Source of the DNA: Gnetum montanum
Taxonomy: Eukaryota > Streptophyta > Gnetopsida > Gnetales > Gnetaceae
Assembly (NCBI GenBank): GCA_015680685.1
Contig: MNCI01008985.1
Location: 230,514 to 294,513 of the forward strand
Length of the DNA stretch: 64,000 nucleotides
Direction: 5' to 3'
Positions 45,996-57,516 of the stretch are shown piece after piece; the stretch's first letter is position 1, and every line of letters begins with the position of its first letter. The translations under genes were made by a program, and so were the position numbers. The notes beneath the pieces were generated by a model. The model was not told the DNA's origin, did not search any database, and saw nothing but the letters and a program-made list of their open reading frames with translations.

Positions 45996-47010
45996 GATGC
46001 CCACGTGGGGTACCTGAGTAGAAATGTTTCAAATGAAATGCATTAAAATTCCTATTCAACCTATATCCTTGCAAATCAGTAATCTTAAACACATTTGGGG
46101 CAGTGACGTCTACAATTTGGAATGGACCTAACCACATAGGTGAAAACTCAGTTTGAGGGCCAGTTTGACCAGACGCTCTATCTCTCTTAAGGACCAGATC
46201 ACCTACTTGAAAACTTTTAGCTGCATATTTTTTATCGAATCATCTCTTGACAATTTGTTGGTGACCACACATATTTTCGATTGCTTTAACCCTTTTAAGT
46301 TCTAAGTTCAAAATGTCACATGCTCGTGATATTAGATGCTCGTTAGTTGGTAAGTAGTCCAAGAAGAATTGATATGTAGGGATTTGTAAATTAATTGGCA
46401 ATATGGGTTCCTGTCCGTACACTAAATCATATGGTGTAGTCTTGATCGATTCTTTGTAATGAATCCTATTAGCCCAAACTACCCATTTTAGTTGTTCGTG
46501 CCAAGTTCATGGATTTTGGGCTACCAACTTTTTAATCCCTCTAATATAATTTTGTTGGAAGACTCAGCCAAACCATTACCTTGTGGGTAATATTCGGCTA
46601 TTGCCTTGACAATGATGTTATGGTCTCTAGCCCAATTTGTAAACTCTATGGAAATGAAGGTAGGCCCATTATCAACTACTAAAGCATAAGGATAACCATA
46701 TCTGGAGATTATATCATTTTCTAAGAAGCAAATGACCTCACGAGATGATGCATTTTTGGTTGCTTTCACCTCTAACCAACGTGTGCAATAATCAGTGGCT
46801 GTCAAAATAAACTTATGTAGGGTGGTAGATAAAGGATTGATCACTCCAATAAAATCTAAGGCCCATTGGAAAAATAGTCTTATTTCTATTATAGGTTGTA
46901 ATGGGGCCGAACTCTTGGAATCTTTACCTTTAAATATTTCGCATTGAACACACGTATTAACTAGGTTATAAGCATCATTAATCATAGTAGGCCAATAATA
47001 ACCAATCCTC
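45996..47010 (-). pseudogene. Integrase (HHCC remnant, catalytic core, C-terminal domain), Ty3/gypsy
   Basis: Minus strand: RIGYYWPTMINDAY and NTCVQCEIFKGKD (C-x2-C half of the zinc domain), FFQWALDFIGVINPL with the first catalytic Asp, FILTATDYCTRWLEVKATKN, YGYPYALVVDNGPTFIS with the second Asp, YYPQGNGLAESSNK with the catalytic Glu; then, after stops, WHEQLKWVVWANRIHYKESI, TTPYDLVYGQEPILPINLQI, and the C-terminal AAKSFQVGDLVLKRDRAS and GPFQIVD..NVFKITDLQGYRLNR. D-D-E residues are visible. Before RIGYYWP the frame runs straight into the primer-binding-like and LTR sequence, so the His half of the zinc domain and everything upstream were deleted. It would insert element cDNA. Confidence 0.85.
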
Positions 47011-47028
47011 CTTCTAGTGTCAAAAAGG
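47006..47028 (-). promoter_or_regulatory. Primer-binding-site-like sequence after the internal LTR
   Basis: Minus strand CCTTTTTGACACTAGAAGGAGG directly after CATCAACA. The sequence after the 5' LTR (CCTTTTTGATGCTAGAAGAAGG, 49699-49679) is the same apart from a few transitions, which argues that both are genuine priming regions. The tRNA is not named. Confidence 0.5.
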
Positions 47029-47957
47029 TGTTGATGCATAAATTTTGGACACACGAACACCTGTGAAAACTCGTTTTAAGAGACTATAGCCTAGGGTGCC
47101 TCCTGTATGGGTACAGAAACCCGGGAATAGTCTCAGCTGGAAAGGGCCATGCGATAAAAACAACAATAATAATATTTTAAACAAAATATTAAAATATTTA
47201 AATTTAATAATATTATTGAAAAGTTAAATAATTTTTGCAATTTAAAAGAGTACAATAAATAATTCAAAATAAAATGCAAATAATAATATTAAAAACTGTA
47301 AAAGTTGTCTGCCATCGCGGCTGCTTCTACGCTTGGAGACGATAGAGAGAAAAATCTGTCCTTGTTGTTTGAAAGTAAATAAATAAAGAACAAAATGATG
47401 TTAATGCTATATGTGTTGCCTGTGCATGCAACCTGACTCTACCAGGTTTCTATTTATAGGAAAAAAGAAAGACTTCTATTGACACCCCTCACGATGTCCG
47501 CATCCCTATTGATGCAGAACCAATCACCAACTGGGTGTGCACCTCTAAACAGGCCTTGCCTGAGTTGCTGTCTACTGCCGTCTACAGTCACTCATGGTGC
47601 AACTATAGCTGTCACTATGACACACCATATAGAGATTGTCTGGGACCACTGCAGGTTTTTTGCTGCTACGGTAGATAAGCCGCCTAGCTGGCAACGTTGT
47701 GTGTTGTCTGTGGTTGATGAGAAACCCGCGTTGCTGCTCATCCAGCCTGCAGAAGAGAGAGAGAGATTTGCCACCTGCTGGTAGAAGAGAGAAGACTGCT
47801 GAAATGCCCCTCCGTTGTCGGTGTTTCTGGTGCCAATTGTTGGAGTACGTGGCACAAAGAAAGGCTTCCAGAAGGCATTGCTAGAGTGAGTGAAGGCCCT
47901 GATCGATGCTACACCCTGCTAGCTGCAAAATAGAAAATGGTCGTTGTAAACTCTGGC
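47029..47957 (-). mobile_element. Internal LTR-like segment (about 0.93 kb)
   Basis: Its minus-sense 3' end (the outer about 130 bp with the hairpin) matches the two outer LTRs, but the rest does not: it is shorter and more G+C-rich. A minus-strand TATAAATAG box lies near 47451. A polypurine-rich minus-strand tract (GCGGGAGGGGCAGGGGGGAG) at about 47958-47980 sits where a polypurine tract before an LTR would be. The upper boundary is uncertain. Confidence 0.6.
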
Positions 47958-48045
47958 TCCCCCCTGCCCCTCCCGCTTTGGCTTCTTATTGAGATGGAAC
48001 TCTTCTAAGTATAGAAGGGGGGTTTGGTCATTGTGGGGCAATTAC

Positions 48046-49213
48046 TTAGGATGACCTGGATTGGTTGTTTGCATTTTTTTGACTAGGAACTCTTCTGTTT
48101 GGAGGTGTATAGGAATTGTTCCTAGTTTTTTGTTTTGTAGCATTCATAATGTCACTAATTTTGTAGTAGCGAGTGTTGTGTGGGTTAGGGTCACCTACCA
48201 TAACTTGTTCTAATGAGGAAACCTCTTCATTTTTTGTCTCATTAGGTACATTAAGGACCATGATAGGGGTTTTTCCATTTTGTTTCCCTTGGGTATTGTC
48301 ACCATAAAATGCTGTGAATTGAGGATAAGTCTTTTCAAAATATTGTCTCGTATTATGAAGATGAAAATAATCATCGTTGATTGATGCACTTGGTTTTTTT
48401 GGTTGTATAGGGCTTTTGTTATTGTTTCTCTTTAGCTCAACCACTTCATTGGATAGTTTTTGTCGTGAAGTGAGTATTTGGGTCATCTAATTTTGAGTTT
48501 AGGTTGGTGGTTCAACAGAATTTGATGTCCCATTTGGGTTGATAATGGATTGAATCAAGGCTTTTGATTGGTCATCATTCAAACCAGTGTTGGATGGTAA
48601 GAATGAAGAGGACATGGGGCCTTGTGAGTAATTACTTAAAGNCACCTTGTATTTTTGTTATGTTGGGATCGAATTTGATAGCATAAGCGAAGAATGGATC
48701 AGTGGTAGAGAGATAGAAGTTGAGGATACCATCTAGTTGTGGTCGCATTTCATTTGACACATAGGCAAGTTGATGAAGGAATCTAAGGTTATAATCCCTA
48801 ACATTTTTCCTAGGTAGCATTCTTAGGCTGGTAAAGTTGCTTGATGCGATAGTAGGGCTTGTAAATTTGTTAAATTGATTCAAAAACTTATTTTTGAATT
48901 CTTGCCATGTGTTAATAGAGGCATCAGGAAGCATTAATAACCATTGGGTTGCTTTGGTCTTAAATATTGTTACAAACACCCTACATGCCACATCATTATG
49001 TATAATGTTGTGGATCCCTAGTAAAGTTTCAAAACATTGTATGTGTTGGCGGGCATCATTTGTAGGGGTTGTAGGATCGAAGAACAGATTTATGTTTTGA
49101 AGGGATTTTGGTATGTCATGGTAATTATGAAAGTTAAAAGGGTTTCTTACTAAGGGAGCCGAGGGTTTTTTAGGAATTGAACTTGGAAAAAGTGAAGCTC
49201 GTTGTTTTCTCAA
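48046..49213 (-). pseudogene. Gag of the 8-kb element
   Basis: Minus-strand reading in two open parts, 49213-48632 and 48486-48046. The first carries a retrotransposon-gag domain: FFDPTTPTNDARQHIQCFET, VFVTIFKTKATQWLLMLPDA, SINTWQEFKNKFLNQF, and RKNVRDYNLRFLHQLAYVSN. A single N lies at 48642. The second is basic and Asn/Gln-rich (LTSRQKLSNEVVELKRNNNK, RQYFEKTYPQF, RRVPSQKNANNQS). No CCHC knuckle was seen before the frame stops at 48046. Gag would form the particle around element RNA. It is the most nearly intact reading frame in the window, but interrupted between the two parts. Confidence 0.75.
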
Positions 49214-49678
49214 AGTAAATTGATGAGTAGCTGGTTGACTAGGGGTAGGAGTATGAGTTCTTTGTTGAGATATTCCTTAAGAAAAGTCACTCATAAAATG
49301 AAAAATAATAGGAAATGTAAAAAGCTAATAAACTGTGAAAATGAAAGAAAATGGAAAAAACATTTCAATGCTATATTTTTATTTTTTTTATTTTTTATTT
49401 TGTTTTATTATTATTATTATTTTTAAAAGTAAAATTGAAATTACAAAATTTCAGAAAATTAAATTAAAAGGAAAATAATTTAAATCACCTCAATTAAATT
49501 TCAAAAAACAAATTAACAAAAGGATTGCTAGAATATAAATTTCAAGATTTGAAAGTGAAACTAAAATAGAGCAATAAAACTGAAAATAGGGAGGCAAAAA
49601 AAAATAGATAGTAATAAAAAATGATAATTTAAAAAAAAAGAAGCATAAAAGGAAAATAAAGAAAAGGTTGAGAAATTT
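49214..49678. other. Leader of the 8-kb element
   Basis: A+T-rich untranslated region between the primer-binding site and gag. T-rich run near 49375-49425. Confidence 0.5.
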
Positions 49679-49699
49679 CCCTTCTTCTAGCATCAAAAA
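49679..49699 (-). promoter_or_regulatory. Primer-binding-site-like sequence after the 5' LTR
   Basis: Minus strand CCTTTTTGATGCTAGAAGAAGG follows CATCAACA. It has a near-identical partner at 47028-47006. The tRNA is not identified with confidence. Confidence 0.5.
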
Positions 49700-49701
49700 G
49701 G

Positions 49702-51218
49702 TGTTGATGCATAAATTTTGGATACGTGAACACATGTGAAAACTCGTTTTAGGAGACTATTGCCTAGGGTGCCTCCCGTATGGGTACCAAAACCTGGGAA
49801 TAGTCTCAGCTAGAAAGGGCTATTTGACAATAATAATGATAATATCAAACTTCAAGATTCTGCTATAAAAATTCAATACTCAGAGCTTAAACAATAATAT
49901 CTAAATTCAAGCCAAAATTCATTCCTTTGGTACAATAGAGACGTTGATTTCTTCACACACAATGCCACTCCAAAGCAATGACTATTTGGAATTTAGATAC
50001 ACAAAAAATTTTAAGTACATCAGAAAATGGCACATAGGTGACAATAGATGCAGTTACCAAATTTTAACAAGAAGATTCCACATAAGCATAAACTAAATAC
50101 TGGCCAATGGAAATGATGTTGTCACTGAGGATGAAACATATTTGGCAGTGTTACCATAAATAGAAACTTATACTTGCTACTGTGCTACAAATGTAGACAA
50201 CAAAACTATACTTATCACGGCAACGCAACGAAACAGGGTAGCGCAACGAGACCATAAGGAGTTTCCCGATTGAAAATGATTTACGAGTTGAAGAATGTAA
50301 TATGTTAGTATCTAAGGATTTGAGGATCTAAAAGCAGAGAAAAAGAAAATGCTACTACTTTGAATTATAAAACAATGAAAGTTTAAGCATTTAAAAGAAA
50401 ATTCAAAATTAGTGCATCAAGTGATATACGACACAATATACTAGTAACATGTGTGGAAATGCTGAAACTGTAAATGAAAATGCCAAAAATTTTTGTTATT
50501 CTTATATGTCACTAAGATGCAGGTGTGGTTGTAGCCATTGGTGCATCCGTCACGTTATTTGTGATCATCCTGCTAACTTGCTATAGGTGTCTGCCGTTAC
50601 CCCAACATCCAGAGAGAAGGTCACCGTTTGTAGGTGCGTTGCTATCATATGTGTGCACCGCTCACAGCAATAAGAGGCTAAAAGATGGGTTTCATGTGGC
50701 CAGAGAAAATAGAAGAACAAAATAAAACAGCAGCTGCTGATGGACATGCGTTGCCAGCCACTACTCATTTCAAAAGAAAGGTTTTGGTAATTGCCAATTC
50801 TAGCCCCCTTTGTAGTGGCCATGCGGGAGAAACCCTAACCCTAAACTGTCTGTTTCTATTAATTGTCATCAATCGCCAACTGCCTTTGCCATGCCAAACG
50901 CTACACAGAAAAACTGCCACCACCAATGTTTGACATTGGAAACATTGTGAAATGCATAGAATAACAACTTTTGATATATAAAATCGATGGCACTTGTTAC
51001 TGGTAATAAGGATAAGAACAAAAAAGTCACCATGTAAATTCAAATACTATATGAACTCATAAGCATCTCAATAGAGGTTTACACATCAAGTTGTAATTCT
51101 AGGGAACATTACCTCTACAACTCTATATCTAAGCTTACAACTAATTCAAAGTGCAATTTTTATGTTATTACTTTTGGTCAAGGCCCTATGCCTAGCATGG
51201 GTGAGGTTGGCCTCAACA
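49702..51218 (-). mobile_element. 5' LTR of the 8-kb element
   Basis: 1517 bp, pair of 43206-44724. It contains the hairpin module (49753-49807) and, near 50826, AAACCCTAACCCTAAAC, a telobox-like string (the other LTR has AACCCTAACGCTAAAC). Confidence 0.9.
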
Positions 51219-51223
51219 GGCTT
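51219..51223. other. Target-site duplication GGCTT (right)
   Basis: Immediately follows CCTCAACA. Identical to 43201-43205. Confidence 0.8.
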
Positions 51224-53879
51224 CTTGTAAATTTTTCTTCCCATGTAAATCTTGAGAAACAATTGTTCATCCTTGTGGTTGTAGCAGTTGGTAAGTCATT
51301 CATACATATGAAAGTTGCTATTTAACATATAATGTTATTATTTTTTATTTATTTATGTCTCTTCTTAAGTGTTCTATTCATTTCTTATATTTCATAGTTC
51401 ATACCAAATTATCATTCAAGTTTATCAAGCCTTCCATCAAAATTTTTCTCCACAAGTAATGATTGAATGATATTCATAACCATCTTTGTTATAATGTGTT
51501 TGTACACCAATATCACTACTTATTTAATATTTAATCCTTCTACATTCTTAATCAAATGTTGATTTATTAGTTTCTAAGGTTTCATTGCTAATGTCACATT
51601 ACTTCATTCATTACATCTTCTTCTAAAAATGGTGAATTGATTCCTTTGTGTAAGGTTTAAAATATTCCCTATTCATCCTTAGTCAACTATATTGATCTTG
51701 CTTCCAACTATATTATTGATATATAATATTCATTATTGTGTATATTTTGTCCATAACCATGATATATTCTTAAAGAAAACTTCTCAAATCATATGCTAGA
51801 TTACATTTTATAATATTTATATTATTCAAAAATAATATATTAATGTTTTCCAAAAAACTATCATTAAATTTTATGGTTAATCATTTTACTACAAAGTCAT
51901 TGATTATTCTAGATTGATGTTATTACTTCTCAAATTTTCATTATTTATCCATTTTAATTCTCTAATTTTTACTTCAATTTAATACCTCAAGTTTGAAAGT
52001 TGCATACTTAATTAAACTTGTATCAAGCTCTAAATCTTGCATCATGCCTTACCACTATTTCTTTAAAAAGCATTCAAAACTTCATTAAGATAGCATGTAA
52101 AGTCCTCATCCACCCATGGAAAGCATTCTCATATGGTAAAATTGCAATTAAAATCTAGGGCTCCTCCTTCAAAACACTAAACACACACTATTGTTGGGCG
52201 ATGCTCCTCCATTCTTATCATTTAATGATCATTCTTAATTTTCATTTCTACTTCACTATAGATTCATGTACTTCATAGATTTCATTTGATATCAACTGAT
52301 AGTCACTAATATTTGTTAATTTGGTTAATTACATTTTCAATTAGGCTTGCTCAAACATCACTCTTGATTCATATCTTAATGTTATTTTTACACTAAACTC
52401 TAATCTTTGTTTATTCTAGTCTATTAATTCATTATCAACCATTGATTTAACATATTAACTAATCATCATTTTCTCACCCCTACTTGCCCCATTCTTTGTG
52501 CATCTTGATACAATGATTTATCCCCCACACATCTCAAGGTTGTTATTTAAAGTGGATTTTCATTATACTTAATTTGCATTTATTCTTAACTATTAATGCA
52601 TCCATTTCATAGATTGTGTAGTTCCAACAAAACATTGATTTCAGTTGATCCTACATTATTTTTCTTAATTGTTCTTTCCAAATATTAGGCTTCATTTACA
52701 TCCTTACACCAAATTGTTCTCATATCTTGCACTTCATTCCACACCAATTAAGACTAGTAATTTAATTTTCAATTCTTCTTCATTCCAATCAACTTATTTC
52801 TTATTAACTATTTATTTCTAATATTTTTACACTTTATTATTAATATTTCATTTTGACTTTTATAATTTACCAACACATGTACTAGAGTGTAATTCAACCT
52901 TGTCAAAAAGAAATGTTGAACATTTTCCTTCACTATTCTTCTTCTAATATTTCTACATTCCTTCACATGTAAATGTTTTCATTTCCTATTGATTACTTTC
53001 TCTCTTTTACACTTCATACCAAATTACTATTTAGAATTAGAATCTTCAAAATACATGTTATCCTAAACATCCTTATTGCAATCTTCTAAAGTGACTAAAT
53101 AATTATGTTAATTTCTATCTACTATTTTACTATTCCATAATTGTAGTTTTCTAACATCTCTTCATATGTTGATATTTCAATTTTTCAACCTATCTACTCA
53201 CTTATCCTTATAGAAAAATCTGAGTCTTGCATAATGTTTTCTTTCATGATCATGACAATGCTGAACATTTTGTATACAAAGAGTATACAATCACAAATGC
53301 AATATGTAAAATGTAAAATAAGAAATCATCCACATGAAATAGACAAGTAATTCACCATACCAAAGGAAGCATCCCTAAACAGAAAAATTACAATAAAAAA
53401 ATAGGGCTATTTCATTCATATCCCATAAAAAGAACCCAAGCAAATACTAGCATAAAAAATCAAAGAAAAGTAAAATACAATCTCCATAAAATTACAGAAA
53501 ATTGATAAAATAAAAGAAAAGTACATGATCCTCCATAAAATTACAACAACTTACAAACATGGCTCTTTGTCTCAATGTTAACTACTTCCAAACATTGAGG
53601 TTATCATCATATGATTTTTCGAAAAACATCTAATTTGGATTACTTTTACATGTTTATCAAATTTATCTGTTATCAATTTAAAGCTTTCTTAAATTAAGAT
53701 TCTTGATTACAATGTCTCAAGGTCCCATCTTGTTTGTCTCACTATAATGTTCATCTAACAATGTATGAGCATGCCACTTTTGAATATGTACACATTATGT
53801 TAGTTCGGTTTGTTTGTGAATCTATTTCTTTATAACACTAGACTTAAACATCTTAATTAATCATCCTTAAAACAATCTC

Positions 53880-53901
53880 TTCTCTCTCTCTCTCTCTCTC
53901 T
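53880..53901. repeat. (TC)n microsatellite
   Basis: About 11 TC units. Confidence 0.95.
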
Positions 53902-54936
53902 TAGCATAGGACAATATTGTTATTTAAATTTTATACTTGTGTGCCTATTTTATAACAATCTAGCTATTAAACAAGGTGCTCAAACATGTTATTATAATAC
54001 ATTCTTAAATGATTTTATCAAATGCAACTTTCTATATGAAAATTCAAGTTTCTCTAAGTGTAGACTAACCTTACTAGGTATGTTATGTTCAATGGGATAA
54101 AAGAGTTGGATGTAAGACAAAGGATGATACTTTTTTGGTACATGCATAGTGAGTGAAAGATGTTGTAATATGTTTTGCATGACTAGTTTAAAGAACAAAA
54201 AAAAATATTGGAGAATTTCTTCAAGAAAAATATCAAGACAATGAGGCTTCAACCAAACAACAAAAGAAGTGCTAAAATCTACAAGAAGAAAAGAAAGAAA
54301 AACCAAATTAAAGAAGCACACAAAAGCAAGAATCTCAATTTTTACTTGAATTTCACACCTCAATTTTGAAAGTTGCATGTTTAATATAGTATTCAAAACT
54401 ATATTAAGATCATATATGGAGTGCTCATCCATCCCATAGAAATCACTCTTAGAATGCAAGGCTCCTTTGTCAAAACACAATAAGCAACCTATTGGTTGAT
54501 ACCACTCTTTCATTCCTATCCTTCAATCATTATTCTTAATTTCCATTTCTACTTCATTATTAATTCATGAGTTTCATAGATTGTATTTTATATCAATTCA
54601 TTGTAACTAATATTTGTTAACTTGCTAAATTGCACTTTTACTTAGGCTTGTTCAAACATCTTACACTCTATTCATACCTTAATGTTACTTTTACCTCCAA
54701 CTCTACTTTTCCTTCATTCTAGTCAATTAATTCATTATCAACCATTGATCCACCATACTAACTAATCATCATTTCATTGTCAATTCTTTTTCCATTGATG
54801 TTGCATCTTGCCACAATGATTTATCCCATCAACATTCCAAGATTTTTATTTAATACTAAGTTTTATTTTGCTTAATTTGCATTCCTTGTTAACTATTGAT
54901 CCATTAATTTCATATATTACATAGTTGCAACATAAC

Positions 54937-55370
54937 TCTTTTTTTTTGACAAAATTTTGAGGAAATATATTAATACTAAACAAGAGATATTTACATCAAA
55001 AAAGGAAGGGGGAGAAGAACCCCCAAAGCTCAATACACCTTAAACCCTTACTTGTCTTTATCAGGCCACACAATAGACCATGACCACATAAAATTGATCT
55101 ATTAGAATGGATATCAAAAAATAAATAGGAGACTATAAATAGAGGAAACAAACAAACAAAACGAAAATAAACAGTAAGGCCCCAAAAACAACAAGGAGGG
55201 GGCCTAGGCCTAATTATATTTGCCTTTGCAAGTGAGTGCAAGTGCATAAAACCCACTTCTAGTAGTGGATCACATCTAGAACCACCTTATGCCTTTTTTG
55301 TATCCACAAAGGTCACAACCTACTGAAAAACCGTGTATGCTTTCTGCTTCAGGTGTCATTCAACTTTAGG
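54937..55370 (-). mobile_element. 5'-truncated LINE (L1-like) tail with target-site duplication
   Basis: On the minus strand it ends AAAATTTTGTCAAAAAAAAA, the usual plant L1 3' end with a poly(A) tail. It is flanked by TGCAACATAAC (54926-54936) and TGCAACAAAAC (55371-55381), an 11-bp duplication with one mismatch, as made by target-primed reverse transcription. Only about 434 bp of 3' sequence is present. The host repeat continues on both sides: the copy near 52625 reads CCAACAAAACATTGATT without the insertion. Confidence 0.8.
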
Positions 55371-57012
55371 TGCAACAAAACATTGTAATTAGTTAACCCT
55401 ACATTATTTTCCTTGATTATTCTTTCCAAATATCAAGTATTAATTACATCCTTAACACAACTTATCCCCATGTCTTACAATTCATTGCACATGAATTATC
55501 ACTACCAAGTTAACTTTCAATCCTTCTTCATTTTAGTCCACCAATTTATTCTTAACTATTCATTTCTAAATTTTCTTAGCCTGTATTATTAATGTTTTCT
55601 TTCAATCTTTATTCTTTACCATGGCCTATACTAGATGGTAATTCCACCTCATCAAAAAAAAAATGTTGAACATTTTCCTTAATTAATCTTTTTTTTTTAC
55701 AATTTCTACATTGCTTCGTAAGCAGATTCTTTCTTCTTGTATTTATTACTCTACATCTTTTATTCTTCATAATTTCTTCATTATTTAAAAAAAAATTAAT
55801 TTGGCTATCCTTTCTCAAACACTCACCCTAAATTGAATTCCTAAACATCCTTATTGCAACCTCCTAAACTCACTCCACACCTAAGTTTATGCCCATCTAA
55901 TTTTTCTTATTCCATGATTGTAGTTTTTAAACAACTCTTCATATGCTAAATTCTCAATTTCAAAGGCTCGATACTTACTTATCCTTGTAGAGAAAAGCAA
56001 TTGTTGCATCATTTCTATGGTATTTTTTTTCTATTTAAGATAAACCTAAACATGAACATGTAAACACAAAGCCTGCAATCACAAATGACATACATAAAAT
56101 TTATAGTAAAAGTATGTCAATAAGGAATCAATAAGGAATCCACCACCTAAAAGGAATCATACTTAAATAGAAAAAGTACAAGTAGAAAACAAGGCTATTC
56201 CATTACTCTCCCATATAATGAACCCAAGCATACACTAGAAAAATAGATTAAAGCAACTAGCAAATAGCTAAAACAAGAGAAAACTATAGGATCCTTCATA
56301 AAATTACAACACATTACAAACAAGTTTCTTTGTCTCAATGTTCACTATTCTAAAACAGTGAGGTTATCATTTTATCATTTTCCAAGAAAAGTCCAATTTG
56401 GATTACTTTTACATATTTATCATATTTATCTTTTGTTAATTTAAATATTTCTTAAATCATCTTGTTTCTCTAAGTGTCACTACTCATTTAATTTCATATC
56501 AACTATTAATCACTTTTTAATATCTAGCCATTAGGCTTATTTTCTTTGTTTGTGAATCTATTCCTTATAAATGCTAAAGTTGAATATCATTATTAATCAT
56601 CCTTGAAGCAATCTCTCACTCTCTAGACATAGGATAATATTTTTATTTAAATTTTATCTTTGTGCATATTTTATGTTGAATAATAGTCCAACCATTACAT
56701 AGAGGTGCTAAAATGTGTTGTTGTAATATATGTTTTAATGATTCTATGAAAATTCAAGTTTTCCTAAGTGTACACAAACCTTAGAAAATACAACATTTAT
56801 TTGACAACTTCCATAAGTTTGGTATACATTATCAAGGGCTCAAAAGATAATCAAGAAGCATCTAAAAAAGAGGAATAAAAAATTCAAACCAAATTTCCAA
56901 AGACACAAAGCATTCTATATTTCTTAAATTACATAGTTTCAATAACATTTGTACTTCATCAATTAGTATATGTGCAAAAGGTAATGTTAATGTGAGATTT
57001 GAACCAAGATTA

Positions 57013-57436
57013 TGTAAGGGTGGATGAAGAAAAATCTACCTTTATTTTCTCCAAATATTTTTACATTGTCTTATTATATTTTTATTTGTGTCTATGTTAT
57101 ATTTGGTTCCATACTTATCCCCACCAAAATAAACTACCTTATCCCTTTTATTTTTGGGTTTATTTTATAACTTGAGTAATATATAAGGAGCTCAAAGGGA
57201 GCATCCAATACACCACATTCTTTTAAAGCATAATCTTGAGAGTAATCTCCCTTCCTTTGTAAATTCTCCTTGAGCTTCAATCATATGAAGCTATGTTGCT
57301 AATGGTCTAGGAGCCGATTTTCTACTGGGGTTTTCTACCTTGAAGGTTTTCCCCAGGGTAACTTTGTGTCTTTTTTATTTTCTACAGCTTATTTTAAATT
57401 TAATATTATATTGGTGTAAGAAACTAGAAATAATAA
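57013..57436 (+). mobile_element. 5' LTR of a Tork-like copia element
   Basis: Starts TGTAAGGGTGG where the repeat-field text (ACCAAGATTAT) is broken off. It has a TATA box near 57179 (AATATATAAGG) and a CTACTGGGGTTTTCTACCTT-type R/U5 region. It ends next to the primer-binding site. The 3' end lacks a clear CA. Confidence 0.65.
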
Positions 57437-57450
57437 TTGGTATCGGAGCC
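57437..57450 (+). promoter_or_regulatory. Primer-binding site, initiator-Met tRNA type
   Basis: TTGGTATCGGAGCC; the plant copia consensus is TGGTATCAGAGCC, one change. Confidence 0.75.
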
Positions 57451-57516
57451 AATTTCCATGCACCACTATTATTTTGTCAAGTAATTGTAGGAAAAAATCA
57501 AGACCAACTCTTCATC

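Larger units (their letters stand above)
43206..51218 (-). mobile_element. Complete-ended Ty3/gypsy LTR retrotransposon with an extra internal LTR
   Basis: Bounded by two 1.5-kb LTRs in direct orientation (43206-44724 and 49702-51218) and flanked by GGCTT on both sides. In the minus sense the LTRs begin TGTTGAGGCC and end GCATCAACA, giving TGTTGA/TCAACA inverted termini. Interior on the minus strand: primer-binding region (49698-49679), leader, gag (49213-48046), a third LTR-like segment (about 47957-47029) with its own primer-binding-like sequence, then integrase (about 47005-46000), an untranslated part, and the 3' LTR. Protease, RT and RNase H are absent. Confidence 0.9.
51224..57012. repeat. 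Decayed copia-like repeat field, right part
   Basis: At least two further diverged copies of the same text, e.g. AACCATTGATTTAACATATT (about 52437) and AACCATTGATCCACCATACT (about 54740), each followed by TTATCCC..CA-ACAT and TACTTAATTTGCAT-like blocks. The copies are about 2.3 kb apart. No continuous coding sequence. Interrupted by the LINE fragment at 54937. Confidence 0.5.

Noticed and set aside
47479-47884. Overlapping frames of 60-100 codons in the internal LTR-like segment
   Set aside because: Open on both strands because of higher G+C; no motif. Treated as LTR sequence.
53992-54513. 173-codon minus-strand frame in the copia-like repeat field
   Set aside because: Hydrophobic, Phe/Leu-rich text typical of antisense A+T-rich repeats. 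The homologous repeat copies do not keep it open.
54996-55256. 86-codon minus-strand frame within the LINE tail
   Set aside because: No endonuclease, RT or C-terminal zinc motif. It fits 3' untranslated LINE sequence.
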